Part shown: positions 1 to 9,111 of the stretch, one piece after another
Layout of the letters: every line of letters begins with the position of its first letter
Numbering within the stretch: the stretch's first letter is position 1
Assembly (NCBI RefSeq): GCF_000222025.1
Contig: NZ_AFQO01000015.1
Span: forward strand, 62,001 to 126,000
From: Haemophilus haemolyticus M19501
Lineage (GTDB): Bacteria; Pseudomonadota; Gammaproteobacteria; Enterobacterales; Pasteurellaceae
Direction: 5' to 3'
DNA length: 64,000 nt
Notes under the pieces: model-generated
The model's database searches: none
Told to the model about the DNA's origin: nothing
The model's input: only the letters and a program-made list of their open reading frames with translations
Translations under genes and position numbers: made by a program

Positions 1-462
1 TGCATCATTAATACGACTTGCTTTACCTAATTCTGCAGATTCCACACAATCCATCGGTTGCTCTAACATCGCTTCAATGGCTTCTTCAATTTCATCAGGT
101 AATTTAGTCCCTTTTGCTGAAAAGAATTTAATGCCATTATCATAATAAGGATTATGAGAGGCCGAGATCACAATACCCGCTTCAGCACGGAAAGTTCTGG
201 TTAAATAAGCAATAGCGGGTGTAGGCATAGGGCCGGTAAATGCAGCAGATAACCCCGCAGCAGCCAAACCTGCTTCAAGGGCTGATTCCAACATATATCC
301 AGAAATGCGAGTATCTTTACCGATTAAAACCATTTTAGAACCTTGAGAAGCTAATACTTTTCCTGCAGCCCAACCTAATTTTAATGCGAAATCTGGTGTA
401 ATTGGATAAGTACCCACTTTTCCACGCACACCATCTGTTCCAAAATATTTACGATTTACCAT
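1..462 (-). CDS. glmM: Phosphoglucosamine mutase GlmM, N-terminal part (gene runs off the window)
   Basis: This enzyme converts glucosamine-6-phosphate to glucosamine-1-phosphate for UDP-GlcNAc, peptidoglycan and LOS synthesis in the cytoplasm. The ATG at 462-460 follows an AAGGAATT ribosome site. The start [14 protein letters not shown] is the typical GlmM N-terminus, and the phosphoserine loop SASHNP lies near residue 100. About 154 codons are present; the rest lies to the left of base 1. It sits 37 bp downstream of folP on the same strand, continuing the ftsH-folP-glmM order common in gammaproteobacteria. The identification is secure. Confidence 0.95.
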   Translation of the reverse strand, partial: MVNRKYFGTDGVRGKVGTYPITPDFALKLGWAAGKVLASQGSKMVLIGKDTRISGYMLESALEAGLAAAGLSAAFTGPMPTPAIAYLTRTFRAEAGIVISASHNPYYDNGIKFFSAKGTKLPDEIEEAIEAMLEQPMDCVESAELGKASRINDA

Positions 463-499
463 AACACAATTCCTTTAATTTTTTATCGTTATAAAATCA

Positions 500-1342
500 T
501 CAGGCATTTTCTGTTGCCTGCCAAACTTTGAGCATATCTGATGTTGCAGCAACATCATGTACGCGTAAAATTTTTGCACCTTTTTGCGCTGCAATAAGCG
601 TGCCTGCCGCACTGCCTATCACTCTCTGATCGACGGGTTTATCAAGCACCGCACCAATCATTGATTTGCGAGATAATCCCGCTAACACAGGATATCCACT
701 ATGACAAAATTCATTCAGATTTTGTAATAATTGATAATTATGCTGTACAGACTTACCAAAACAAAATCCCATGTCCCAAATTAAGTTTTCTTTTTTAACA
801 CCAGCAGAAAGACATTCATTAGTACGTTTCTGTAAAAAAGCGAATACATCTTGTACGACATTCTCATAATGAGGATTTGCCTGCATCGTTCTAGGTTGCC
901 CTTGCATATGCATGATACAAACAGGTAAAGCTAGTTTTACTGCGGTTTCTAACGCATTTGGCTCTTGCAAAGCACGAATATCATTAATCAAATCCATTCC
1001 AACACTTGCTGCTTCACGCATCACAACTGCTTTTGAAGAATCGACAGAAATCCAGCAATCAAAACGGCTTCGCACCGCCTCCACTACTGGCACAACACGA
1101 TGCAATTCTTCTTGTTCAGAGACTTCATCCGCATCATTATAAAGGAATGACGGACGCGTAGATTCACCACCAATATCAATAATTGTCGCTCCTTCTTCCA
1201 ACATTTTTTCAACTTGAAAAAGCGCTTTATCCAAGCTAAAAAACTGTCCTCTATCAGAAAAAGAATCAGGCGTAAAATTAAGGATTCCCATAATCTTAGG
1301 AACGCTTAAATCAAGACATTTATTATTCGCGTAAAGTTTCAT
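500..1342 (-). CDS. folP: Dihydropteroate synthase
   Basis: This is a 280-residue folate-pathway enzyme that joins 6-hydroxymethyl-dihydropterin pyrophosphate to p-aminobenzoate; it is the sulfonamide target. Family motifs are GILNFTPDSFSD (about residues 19-30), IDIGGESTRP (about 55-64), the SVDS strand, and LAGLSRKSMIG (about 220-230). The length is normal, with no visible insertion in the sulfonamide loops. It lies downstream of ftsH, separated by a strong hairpin at 1424-1447, and upstream of glmM. An uptake sequence lies just upstream of the start. Confidence 0.97.
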   Translation of the reverse strand: MKLYANNKCLDLSVPKIMGILNFTPDSFSDRGQFFSLDKALFQVEKMLEEGATIIDIGGESTRPSFLYNDADEVSEQEELHRVVPVVEAVRSRFDCWISVDSSKAVVMREAASVGMDLINDIRALQEPNALETAVKLALPVCIMHMQGQPRTMQANPHYENVVQDVFAFLQKRTNECLSAGVKKENLIWDMGFCFGKSVQHNYQLLQNLNEFCHSGYPVLAGLSRKSMIGAVLDKPVDQRVIGSAAGTLIAAQKGAKILRVHDVAATSDMLKVWQATENA

Positions 1343-1423
1343 AAAGTGCGGTTAGTTTTTAGAGTGATTTTGGTGGGCAATTATAGCGAAATACATCCAA
1401 GAAAAAAATCATTAGGAAAAAAT

Positions 1424-1447
1424 AAAGCCTTTCCGAAGAAAGGCTTT
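1424..1447 (-). terminator. Rho-independent terminator after ftsH
   Basis: There is a 9-bp perfect stem (AAAGCCTTT/AAAGGCTTT) with a six-base loop. Read on the minus strand it is followed by ATTTTTTCC. It lies directly after the ftsH stop, between ftsH and folP, so folP-glmM transcription must be partly independent or read through. Confidence 0.8.
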
Positions 1448-1453
1448 GATAAG

Positions 1454-3361
1454 TTAAACATTAAAATCGTCGGTATTTTCTACCGCACTTTCAGGCTTTG
1501 TATCATTCGTTGTTGAATTTGCATAAGCAGCCTGTTGAGTTTTCGGCTCTTCCCAACCTGATGGCGGTGTGACGGGTTCGCGATTCATCAATTGTTTGAT
1601 TTGTTCTTCTTCAATGGTTTCATATTTGACTAATGCATCTTTCATCGCATGAAGAATATCCATATTATCAGTCAAAATCTGTCTTGCTCTCGCATAGTTA
1701 CGATTTACAATTGCACGCACTTCTTCATCAATTGCATGAGCAGTTTCATCCGACATATGTTTTGCTTTCGCCATTGAACGACCTAAGAAAACCTCGCCCT
1801 CATCTTCCGTATAAAGAATCGGACCTAATTTGTCAGAGAATCCCCATTGCGTCACCATATTACGCGCGATATTAGTCGCTACTTTAATATCATTTGATGC
1901 ACCCGTTGAGATATTTTCTTCACCGTAAATCAAATCTTCTGCTAAACGCCCTGCATACAAGGTAGAAAGCTTACTTTCTAATTGTTTTTGGCTAATGCTA
2001 ATTTGATCACCTTCAGGTAAGAAGAATGTCACACCCAACGCGCGACCACGAGGAATAATAGTCACTTTGTGTACAGGATCATGCTCAGGAACTAAATACC
2101 CCACAATGGCGTGACCTGCTTCGTGATAAGCGGTTGATTCCTTTTGCTTATCCGTCATAATCATTGTGCGACGCTCTGGCCCCATATTGATTTTGTCTTT
2201 TGCTTTTTCGAACTCAAGCATGGTGACCATGCGTTTATTCACTCGAGCAGCAAATAAAGCAGCCTCATTCACTAAGTTTGCTAAATCTGCACCAGAATAG
2301 CCCGGCGTACCACGCGCTAATGTCATTGCATCAACATCTTGCGCAACAGGCACTTTACGCATATGCACTTTTAAGATTTGCTCACGACCTTTCACATCTG
2401 GCAGACCAACAACCACTTGTCGGTCAAAACGGCCTGGACGAGTTAAAGCTGGGTCAAGCACATCTGGGCGGTTAGTTGCTGCAATAACAATTACGCCGTC
2501 ATTACCACTAAATCCATCCATTTCAACTAGCATTTGGTTTAAGGTTTGTTCACGTTCATCATGTCCACCACCTAAGCCCGCACCACGTTGGCGACCCACT
2601 GCATCGATTTCATCAATGAAGATTAAGCAGGGTGCATTTTTCTTAGCCTGTTCAAACATATCACGTACACGTGATGCACCAACACCCACAAACATTTCTA
2701 CGAAATCAGAACCAGAAATAGTGAAGAATGGAACTTTTGCCTCCCCTGCAATCGCACGAGCAAGTAAGGTTTTACCAGTACCTGGAGGACCAACCATCAG
2801 AATACCTTTTGGAATTTTACCACCCAAGTTTTGGAATTTATTAGGATCACGCAAGAAATCAACGATTTCGCCCACTTCTTCTTTTGCTTCATCGCAACCA
2901 GCAACATCTGCAAAAGTCACCTTAATCTGATCTTGATTCAGAATTTTGGCGCGGCTTTTACCAAAGCTCATTGCTTTGCCGCCACCACCTTGCATTTGAC
3001 GCATAAAGAATACCCATACGCCAACAAGGAATAACATTGGGAACCAAGAAATTAAAATTTGGGACAAGAAACCACGTTTTTCAAATGGCGTGCCTTCCAC
3101 TTTGACTTTTTTGCTTAACAAATCATCAAGCAATTTTTTGTCTTCAAGTGGCGGCATTACGGTTGAATATTTAGAACCATCCGTTTTCGTTACCGTAATT
3201 TCATTGGCATCAAAACGCGCTTCCGTCACTTGACCATTGCTTACATCGTAAACAAAGGTTGTATAATCAGTAGAATTATCTACCGAAGAGGAATTAAAAC
3301 TTTGGTATGCTGTCATCATAATGACCGCTACTACCACCCAAAGCACCAGATTTTTGACCAT
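1454..3361 (-). CDS. ftsH: ATP-dependent zinc metalloprotease FtsH
   Basis: FtsH is a membrane-anchored AAA+ protease that degrades misfolded membrane proteins and regulatory substrates. The ATG at 3361 gives 635 residues; an in-frame TTG at 3370 would add three. An N-terminal membrane segment (about 4-22) is followed by a periplasmic domain and a second segment near 100-120. Then come Walker A GPPGTGKT (about 192), Walker [10 protein letters not shown], the arginine-finger region RPGRFDRQ, and the zinc motif HEAGH (about 415). The C-terminus is a low-complexity Gln/Thr/Pro tail. It follows rlmE with a gap of about 90 bp, the conserved rlmE-ftsH order. Confidence 0.97.
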   Translation of the reverse strand: MVKNLVLWVVVAVIMMTAYQSFNSSSVDNSTDYTTFVYDVSNGQVTEARFDANEITVTKTDGSKYSTVMPPLEDKKLLDDLLSKKVKVEGTPFEKRGFLSQILISWFPMLFLVGVWVFFMRQMQGGGGKAMSFGKSRAKILNQDQIKVTFADVAGCDEAKEEVGEIVDFLRDPNKFQNLGGKIPKGILMVGPPGTGKTLLARAIAGEAKVPFFTISGSDFVEMFVGVGASRVRDMFEQAKKNAPCLIFIDEIDAVGRQRGAGLGGGHDEREQTLNQMLVEMDGFSGNDGVIVIAATNRPDVLDPALTRPGRFDRQVVVGLPDVKGREQILKVHMRKVPVAQDVDAMTLARGTPGYSGADLANLVNEAALFAARVNKRMVTMLEFEKAKDKINMGPERRTMIMTDKQKESTAYHEAGHAIVGYLVPEHDPVHKVTIIPRGRALGVTFFLPEGDQISISQKQLESKLSTLYAGRLAEDLIYGEENISTGASNDIKVATNIARNMVTQWGFSDKLGPILYTEDEGEVFLGRSMAKAKHMSDETAHAIDEEVRAIVNRNYARARQILTDNMDILHAMKDALVKYETIEEEQIKQLMNREPVTPPSGWEEPKTQQAAYANSTTNDTKPESAVENTDDFNV

Positions 3362-3450
3362 ATCGTTCAAAGTCTAACCTACCTTTCCTAAGTTAAAAAA
3401 TTTTTTACAAGATACTACACATCATTAGCGATGAAAAGCTATCAAAGCAA

Positions 3451-4080
3451 TTAGCCTTTATAGCCTGTCGCCACAATATATACTTCACGAGAACGTCCGC
3501 GTGATGCTTCAGGCTTACGCACTTTCACCACATTAAATAAAGAACGAATTTCTCTTAAATATTCATCAAAGCCTTCACCTTGGAAAACTTTAACAACAAA
3601 GCTTCCTTTGGTTGCCAAGACCTGTTTACACATATCTAAAGCAAGCTCGACCAAATACATTGCGCGTGGAATATCCACTGATGGCATTCCACTAAAATTT
3701 GGTGCCATATCAGACATCACAACATCAACTTTATCTTCGCCTACGCGCGCTAATAAAGCATTCAAAACATTTTCATCACGGAAATCGCCTTGCAGAAAAT
3801 CAACACCGACAATGGGATCCATTTCTAAAATATCACAAGCAATCACTCGACCTTTACCACCGATTTGCCCCACCACATATTGTGACCAGCCGCCAGGTGT
3901 AGCGCCAAGATCGACCACTGTCATTCCTTGTTTAAATAATTTATCCGTTTGCTGAATTTCATCAATCTTAAAATAAGCGCGTGAACGTAACTTTTGCTTA
4001 TGCGCTTTTTGCACAAATTGATCACTAAAATGTTCATTTAGCCAGCGAGAAGAACTCGCTGAACGTTTTTTCTTTCCCAT
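3451..4080 (-). CDS. rlmE: 23S rRNA (uridine-2'-O-)-methyltransferase RlmE (FtsJ/RrmJ)
   Basis: The 209-residue Rossmann-fold methyltransferase modifies the ribose of a conserved uridine in the 23S A-loop. Visible motifs are the SAM-binding stretch [14 protein letters not shown] (about 55-68), the acidic [11 protein letters not shown] motif (about 119-129), and the [14 protein letters not shown] segment carrying the catalytic lysine. The basic N-terminus ([11 protein letters not shown]) is typical. It is divergent from yhbY and leads into ftsH. It is a family-typical full-length protein. Confidence 0.95.
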   Translation of the reverse strand: MGKKKRSASSSRWLNEHFSDQFVQKAHKQKLRSRAYFKIDEIQQTDKLFKQGMTVVDLGATPGGWSQYVVGQIGGKGRVIACDILEMDPIVGVDFLQGDFRDENVLNALLARVGEDKVDVVMSDMAPNFSGMPSVDIPRAMYLVELALDMCKQVLATKGSFVVKVFQGEGFDEYLREIRSLFNVVKVRKPEASRGRSREVYIVATGYKG

Positions 4081-4206
4081 AATCTTCTATTTTTGGTAGT
4101 AGTTTTGCTTATATTTGGTTACAATCTGCCGAATTCAAGCCAAGGCAGATTGAAATCAGTGAAAAACATTGAGAAAATCAACCGCTCTTTTTAATTAGGA
4201 ATCCTT

Positions 4207-4506
4207 ATGACAACCTTATCAACCAAACAAAAACAATTTTTAAAAGGTCTTGCGCACCATCTTAACCCAGTCGTTATGCTTGGTGGAAATGGCTTAACCG
4301 AAGGCGTACTTGCTGAAATTGAAAATGCACTTAATCATCACGAACTCATTAAAGTAAAAGTTGCTGGTGCCGATCGCGAAACCAAACAACTTATTATCGA
4401 TGCGATTGTGCGTGAAACTAAAGCAGCACAAGTACAAACTATCGGGCATATTTTGGTGCTTTATCGCCCAAGCGAAGAAGCAAAAATTCAGCTTCCACGC
4501 AAATAA
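4207..4506 (+). CDS. yhbY: Ribosome assembly RNA-binding protein YhbY (CRS1-YhbY domain)
   Basis: This is a 99-residue KH-like RNA-binding protein associated with the pre-50S ribosome. Family features are the N-terminal LSTKQKQFLKGLAHHL, the glycine-rich VMLGGNGLTEGVL loop (about 22-34) and the end VLYRPSEEAKIQLPR. It is divergently transcribed from rlmE, as in many gammaproteobacteria. It ends at an uptake-sequence hairpin shared with the convergent greA. Confidence 0.93.
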   Translation: MTTLSTKQKQFLKGLAHHLNPVVMLGGNGLTEGVLAEIENALNHHELIKVKVAGADRETKQLIIDAIVRETKAAQVQTIGHILVLYRPSEEAKIQLPRK

Positions 4507-4510
4507 CAAC

Positions 4511-4543
4511 AAAAGTGCGGTTATTTTCAACCGCACTTTTTTT
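4511..4543. terminator. Bidirectional terminator built from paired uptake sequences (yhbY/greA)
   Basis: AAAAGTGCGGTT and AACCGCACTTTT form a 12-bp stem with a 6-base loop and T-rich sequence downstream. It sits between the convergent yhbY and greA stop codons. Confidence 0.85.
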
Positions 4544-4545
4544 AT

Positions 4546-5022
4546 TTAAATATAATTCACTTCAATAATATCAAACTCAACGACACCGCCTGGCGTTGTA
4601 ATATTAACGGTATCATCTAATTCTTTACCAATTAAACCTCGCGCAATTGGAGAATTAACCGAAATCAAACCAGATTTAATGTCAGCTTCATCATCGCCCA
4701 CAATGCGATAAGTAACTTCTTCGTCTGTATCAGTATTTACAAGCACAACTGTTGCACCAAAAATAACTTTACCATTATTTGGCATTTTGGTTACATCAAT
4801 AACTTGAGCATTACCAAGTTTACCTTCAATCTCTTGAATACGGCCTTCACAAAAACCTTGTTGCTCACGAGCAGCATGATATTCTGCATTTTCTTTTAAA
4901 TCACCGTGCTCGCGGGCCTCTGCTATCGCTTTAATAATTTCAGGACGACGTACATTTTTTAAGAAATCCAATTCTTCACGTAATTGTTCTGCGCCACGCA
5001 CAGTCATTGGAATTTGTTGCAT
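4546..5022 (-). CDS. greA: Transcription elongation factor GreA
   Basis: GreA rescues backtracked RNA polymerase by stimulating transcript cleavage. I chose the ATG at 5022 ([10 protein letters not shown]), preceded by AAAGGAAAAA, giving the canonical 158 residues; upstream in-frame codons to 5061 look untranslated. The N-terminal coiled coil contains [20 protein letters not shown] (about 37-54) with the acidic tip that reaches the polymerase active site. The C-terminal FKBP-like domain ends in [11 protein letters not shown]. It is divergent from dacB. Confidence 0.96.
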   Translation of the reverse strand: MQQIPMTVRGAEQLREELDFLKNVRRPEIIKAIAEAREHGDLKENAEYHAAREQQGFCEGRIQEIEGKLGNAQVIDVTKMPNNGKVIFGATVVLVNTDTDEEVTYRIVGDDEADIKSGLISVNSPIARGLIGKELDDTVNITTPGGVVEFDIIEVNYI

Positions 5023-5185
5023 TGTTTTTCCTTTTACTAAATAAAACAAAAACCACGGCAAAATCCTAAAATCTTGCCGCAGTATTATTAAAAATAAACT
5101 TGAAATGAGAAAATGATTTACTCAATTTCATTCGGGGCTTATTATTGTTCGTCTAAAAAAAAATAGCAACCATAACAAACCTAAT

Positions 5186-6624
5186 ATGAAAAAATTATCT
5201 TCAATTTCCACCGCACTTGGATCCTTTTTACTTTCAGTAAGTTTTAGCCTGCCAACTTTCGCCAATATTAATGTTTCAGATTTAACACAAAAATTGCCTG
5301 AAGGTTCCAGCGTAGGTTTTATCGCCAAAAATATAAATCAAAACCAAATTATTGCGGATTATAATGGCTCAACCTTTATGCTTCCTGCGAGCACACAAAA
5401 AGTTTTTACAGCTGTTGCCGCTAAACTTGCATTAGGTGATCAATTCCAATTTGAGACCGCTCTTTTGAGTAATGGAAAAATTCAAAATGGGAATTTAGAG
5501 GGTCACTTAATCGTGCGTTTCACAGGCGATCCTGATCTTACCAGTGGCCAGCTTTATACCTTACTTGCAGAATTAAAAAACAAGGCATCAAAAAAATTAA
5601 TGGCGATTTAGTATTAGATACCTCTGTTTTTTCTAGTCACGACCGAGGATTAGGTTGGATTTGGAACGATCTGACCATGTGTTTCAACTCTCCGCCATCC
5701 GCTGCGAATATTGATAACAACTGTTTTTATGCGGAACTAGATGCGAATCAAAATCCCGGCGAAACAGTAAAAATCAATGTGCCTGCACAATTTCCAATTC
5801 AAGTGTTCGGACAAGTTTATGTAGCGGATAGCAATGAAGCACCTTATTGTCAGCTCGATGTCGTTGTACACGACAATAATCGCTATCAAGTAAAAGGATG
5901 TTTAGCCCGTCAATCTAAACCTTTTGGCTTAAGCTTTGCCGTGCAAGATACGGATGCTTATGCTGCCGCGATTATTCAACGTCAATTAAGACAATTAGGT
6001 ATTGAGTTTAATGGCAAAGTCATGCTGCCCCAAAAACCACAACAAGGTCAGCTATTAGCGAAACATTTATCAAAACCATTGCCTGACTTATTGAAAAAAA
6101 TGATGAAAAAATCGGATAACCAAATTGCCGATTCATTATTCCGAGCAGTGGCATTCAATTACTATAAACGCCCAGCATCCTTTCAATTAGGCACATTAGC
6201 GGTTAAATCCATATTACAAAAACAGGGAATTCGTTTTGGTAATAGTATTTTAGCCGATGGTTCAGGTCTATCTCGCCATAATCTTGTAGCACCTAAAACG
6301 ATGCTATCCGTTTTAGAATACATCGCCAAAAACGAAGATAAATTACATTTAATGGAAGCTTTCCCCATCGCAGGTGTAGATGGCACGATCAGTGGGCGAG
6401 GTGGATTAATTAGCCCGCCATTAGTAAAAAATGTTATTGCTAAAACTGGCTCTTTGAAAGGGGTTTATAACCTCGCTGGGTTTATGACAAACGCTCGAGG
6501 GGAAAAAGTGGCCTTTGTTCAATTTATTAATGGCTACTCAACAGGCGATTTGGAAAGCAAAACCAAACGAGCCCCATTAGTACAATTTGAGAGTGGCTTA
6601 TATAATGAAATCTATAAATACTAA
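5186..6624 (+). pseudogene. dacB: D-alanyl-D-alanine carboxypeptidase/endopeptidase DacB (PBP4), frameshifted
   Basis: This is a periplasmic PBP4-type enzyme that trims and cleaves peptidoglycan crosslinks. A signal peptide (about residues 1-27, ending LPTFA) is followed by the SxxK motif STQK, and later SDNQIADSLF (SxN) and KTGSLKG (KTG). The reading frame breaks at the A-tract 5575-5580: frame one ends at 5611, while the frame continuing through GDLVLDTSVFSSHDRGLGW runs to 6624. Adding one A gives a 479-residue product, the usual size for this protein. It could be a disrupted gene, a slippage-prone tract or a sequence error. All catalytic motifs remain once the frame is restored. Confidence 0.9.
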
Positions 6625-6640
6625 TAAAGCCTTCTAAAAA

Positions 6641-6677
6641 AACACCGCACTTTGCCATCCAAAGTGCGGTGTTTTTT
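6641..6677. terminator. Uptake-sequence hairpin terminator after dacB
   Basis: AACACCGCACTTT pairs with AAAGTGCGGTGTT (13-bp stem, 7-base loop), followed by a T run. It is a paired-uptake-sequence terminator for dacB. Confidence 0.85.
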
Positions 6678-6718
6678 TATAGCTTTTTTAAAATACTATT
6701 GATTAATGCAATACCATT

Positions 6719-6737
6719 AAATGATAATAATTTTCAT
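6719..6737. promoter_or_regulatory. Candidate Fur box upstream of the TonB-dependent receptor
   Basis: AAATGATAATAATTTTCAT resembles the Fur consensus GATAATGATAATCATTATC. It lies about 70 bp upstream of the receptor start, where an iron-regulated promoter would be expected. Assignment is by eye only. Confidence 0.6.
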
Positions 6738-6809
6738 TGCTTAGTTTGTTGTATTTTTTATACTCGTCACTCTTTTTTAACCTAGATTTAACTTTTGGGG
6801 AAGCAATTT

Positions 6810-9049
6810 ATGAATTTTAAATTAAGCTTAGTTTACACCGCACTTTTTGCTGGGATTTCTATTTCTGCGTTAGCAGAAACGCAACATAAATCTAATACTG
6901 AAACAATTGAACAAATTAATGTTCAAGATACAGGTATTAAACAAAATGGTTATCAAACAACAGGGACATCTGTCGTATCAAAAGCTGAAGTGCCAGTATT
7001 CGACACGCCAAACACAGTAAACATTCTTTCAACTAAACTACTAGAAGATCGCAAACCTGAATCACTCATTGACGCGCTTTATAACGTCAGTGGTGTAAGT
7101 CAAGCGAATACGTTGGTATGTTTGATGCTATCCAAAAACGTGGTTTCGGTGGAAACCGCGATAACTCAATTATGCGTAACGGTTTACAAGCTGGCCCAGC
7201 TAAAAACTTTAGCGCGACAACTGAAACCGTTGAAGTTTTAAAAGGACCTGCATCCGTACTTTATGGTATTCAAGATCCAGGTGGTGTAGTTAATATCATT
7301 ACTAAAAAACCACAACAAACGCCGAAATATGTAGTGGGCGGCACATTAGGAAATCATAGTTTGTGGGGAACACAAGTGGATTTCACCGGCGGCTTAGGTA
7401 ATGGCTTTGCTTATCGTTTTATTTATGACAAACAAGAAAAGAACTATTGGCGTAACTTCGGCAAAATTAAAAACACCACTTACGCGCCTTCTCTTTCTTG
7501 GGAAAATGACACCACCAAAGTCTTTGTGGCGTATGAGCATAAAGATATTCTTGAGCCGTTTGATCGTGGGACGAATTTATTAACGGCGACAAATTCTCTG
7601 CCGAATATTCCGGTCTACCGTCGTTTAGACGAACCGAATAATGAAACCACGGCAAAAACCGATAACATTGATTTTAAAGTTGAGTATAAACTTAACGATA
7701 ACTGGAAGTTAAACGCCGGTTATAACTATGCCCGTTATGAATATTTCTATAATCAAGCGCGTATTTCGAATATTAATGTTGCAGACACACCGATCCCTGC
7801 GGTTAAAAATAAAAAGGGCGTGATCACCTCTCCGGAATTAAAAGCACGCCATGTACGCCGAGCCATAGAGCAACAACAAGGCGATCAACGCGTGCATAGT
7901 GGCACATTAAATATCGTGGGTGAATTCGGTATTGGTGAGATTGCTAACCGTTTTGTTGCTGGTGTGGATGTTATGCGTAATATTCGTGATCTTGGTCCAA
8001 TTTATAATCAAGGCATCATGGATTCCGATATTAATATTGATCATCCAAACTACACCAATCCTGTTGCGCAGAAGAAAAATGGCAATGGCAATGCCTACCA
8101 ATATAACTATTTAAAAACTGTCGGTGTTTACGTTCAAGATACTGCTTATTTCACTGACCGCTTTATTATGACCGGCGGTTTGCGTTATGAATATTTTGAC
8201 CAATTTGCCGGCCGCCATTGTTTAAATACAGCAAATTGTGATGTGTCAAAAGGACAAAACGTAACGAAGACCGGTAATACGGATCAGCACGATGGTAAGT
8301 TGCTTTATCAATTAGGTGCGGTATATAAATTTACGCCTGATTTTGCCACTTTTGCTAATTACTCGGAATCTTTTCGTCCGCAAATGAGCGTTGCAACTCC
8401 TGTTAGCGGCGATTTAAAACCTGAACAAGGTAAATCTTTTGAAATTGGTGCAAAATACGAAAACTCAGGCTTTAATGCGACATTTGCATTATTCAATATC
8501 AGCAAACGTAATGTGGCTGAAGCTGTTGGTTCTGGTTCAAATGCGCAATTGAATATCGTCGGCAAACAACGTTCTCGTGGTGTGGAATTCGATCTTAATG
8601 GTCAAATTACGGATAGTCTAAGCGTAGCAGCTAACTATACATACACCAAAGTAAAATCACTTGAAAATGAGCTTTATCCTGATGCAGTAAATCAACAACT
8701 TTCTGGTGTACCAAAACATCAAGCTTCTTTATTCCTAGCTTATAACGTAGGTGAATTTGATTTTGGTAACATCCGTGTTGGTGGTGGCGCTCGTTATTTA
8801 GGTTCCTGGTATGCCTACAATAATACTTATACAAAAGCATACAAATTACCTCATGCCGTGGTATATGATGCCTTTATTGCTTACGATACTAAAATCTCTG
8901 GCAAGAAAGTGTCTTTCCAACTTAACGGTAAAAACTTAACAAATAAAACTTACTATCCATCTACCTCTGGTAACGCAACAAATACGTTAATCCCTGTTGC
9001 ATTAGGTTATGGACGTGAATTTATCTTCAACACTAAAGTTGAGTTTTAA
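6810..9049 (+). pseudogene. TonB-dependent siderophore/metallophore receptor, frameshifted
   Basis: This is an outer-membrane ligand-gated channel of the FhuA-like siderophore receptor family. I chose the ATG at 6810, after GGGGAAG, over an upstream TTG. A signal peptide ends at ISALA and the TonB-box-like segment EQINVQ follows. The plug domain ([27 protein letters not shown]) and the beta-barrel ending in an aromatic-rich strand ([13 protein letters not shown]) are present. The frame breaks near 7111-7118, just after SGVSQANT: one frame stops at 7241, and the next carries [15 protein letters not shown] to the end. A net -1 (one-base or four-base loss around TTGGTATG) explains it. The ligand is unknown. 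It pairs with the downstream YddA-like transporter, as PqqU/YddB pairs with YddA in E. coli. Confidence 0.88.
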
Positions 9050-9066
9050 TTGAGCGCACAATACGA

Positions 9067-9088
9067 GGGCGAATATTTCGCCCTTTTT
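9067..9088 (+). terminator. Hairpin between receptor and ABC transporter genes
   Basis: GGGCGAA/TTCGCCC stem with a three-base loop followed by TTTTTG. It may terminate or attenuate transcription between the receptor and the exporter gene 24 bp further on. Confidence 0.7.
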
Positions 9089-9111
9089 GTTTTGACTTTT
9101 ATGGATAATAA

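Noticed and set aside
912-1142. Open frame antisense to folP
   Set aside because: It overlaps a well-supported enzyme in another frame and has no family features or ribosome site.
4083-4145. Heat-shock (sigma-32) promoter for rlmE-ftsH
   Set aside because: CTTGAA is present but no CCCCAT-like -10 lies at the expected spacing.
4122-4152. 9-bp inverted repeat CAATCTGCC/GGCAGATTG between rlmE and yhbY
   Set aside because: The 13-base loop and lack of T-tract argue against a terminator. It may be a chance repeat in the divergent promoter region; no function can be supported.
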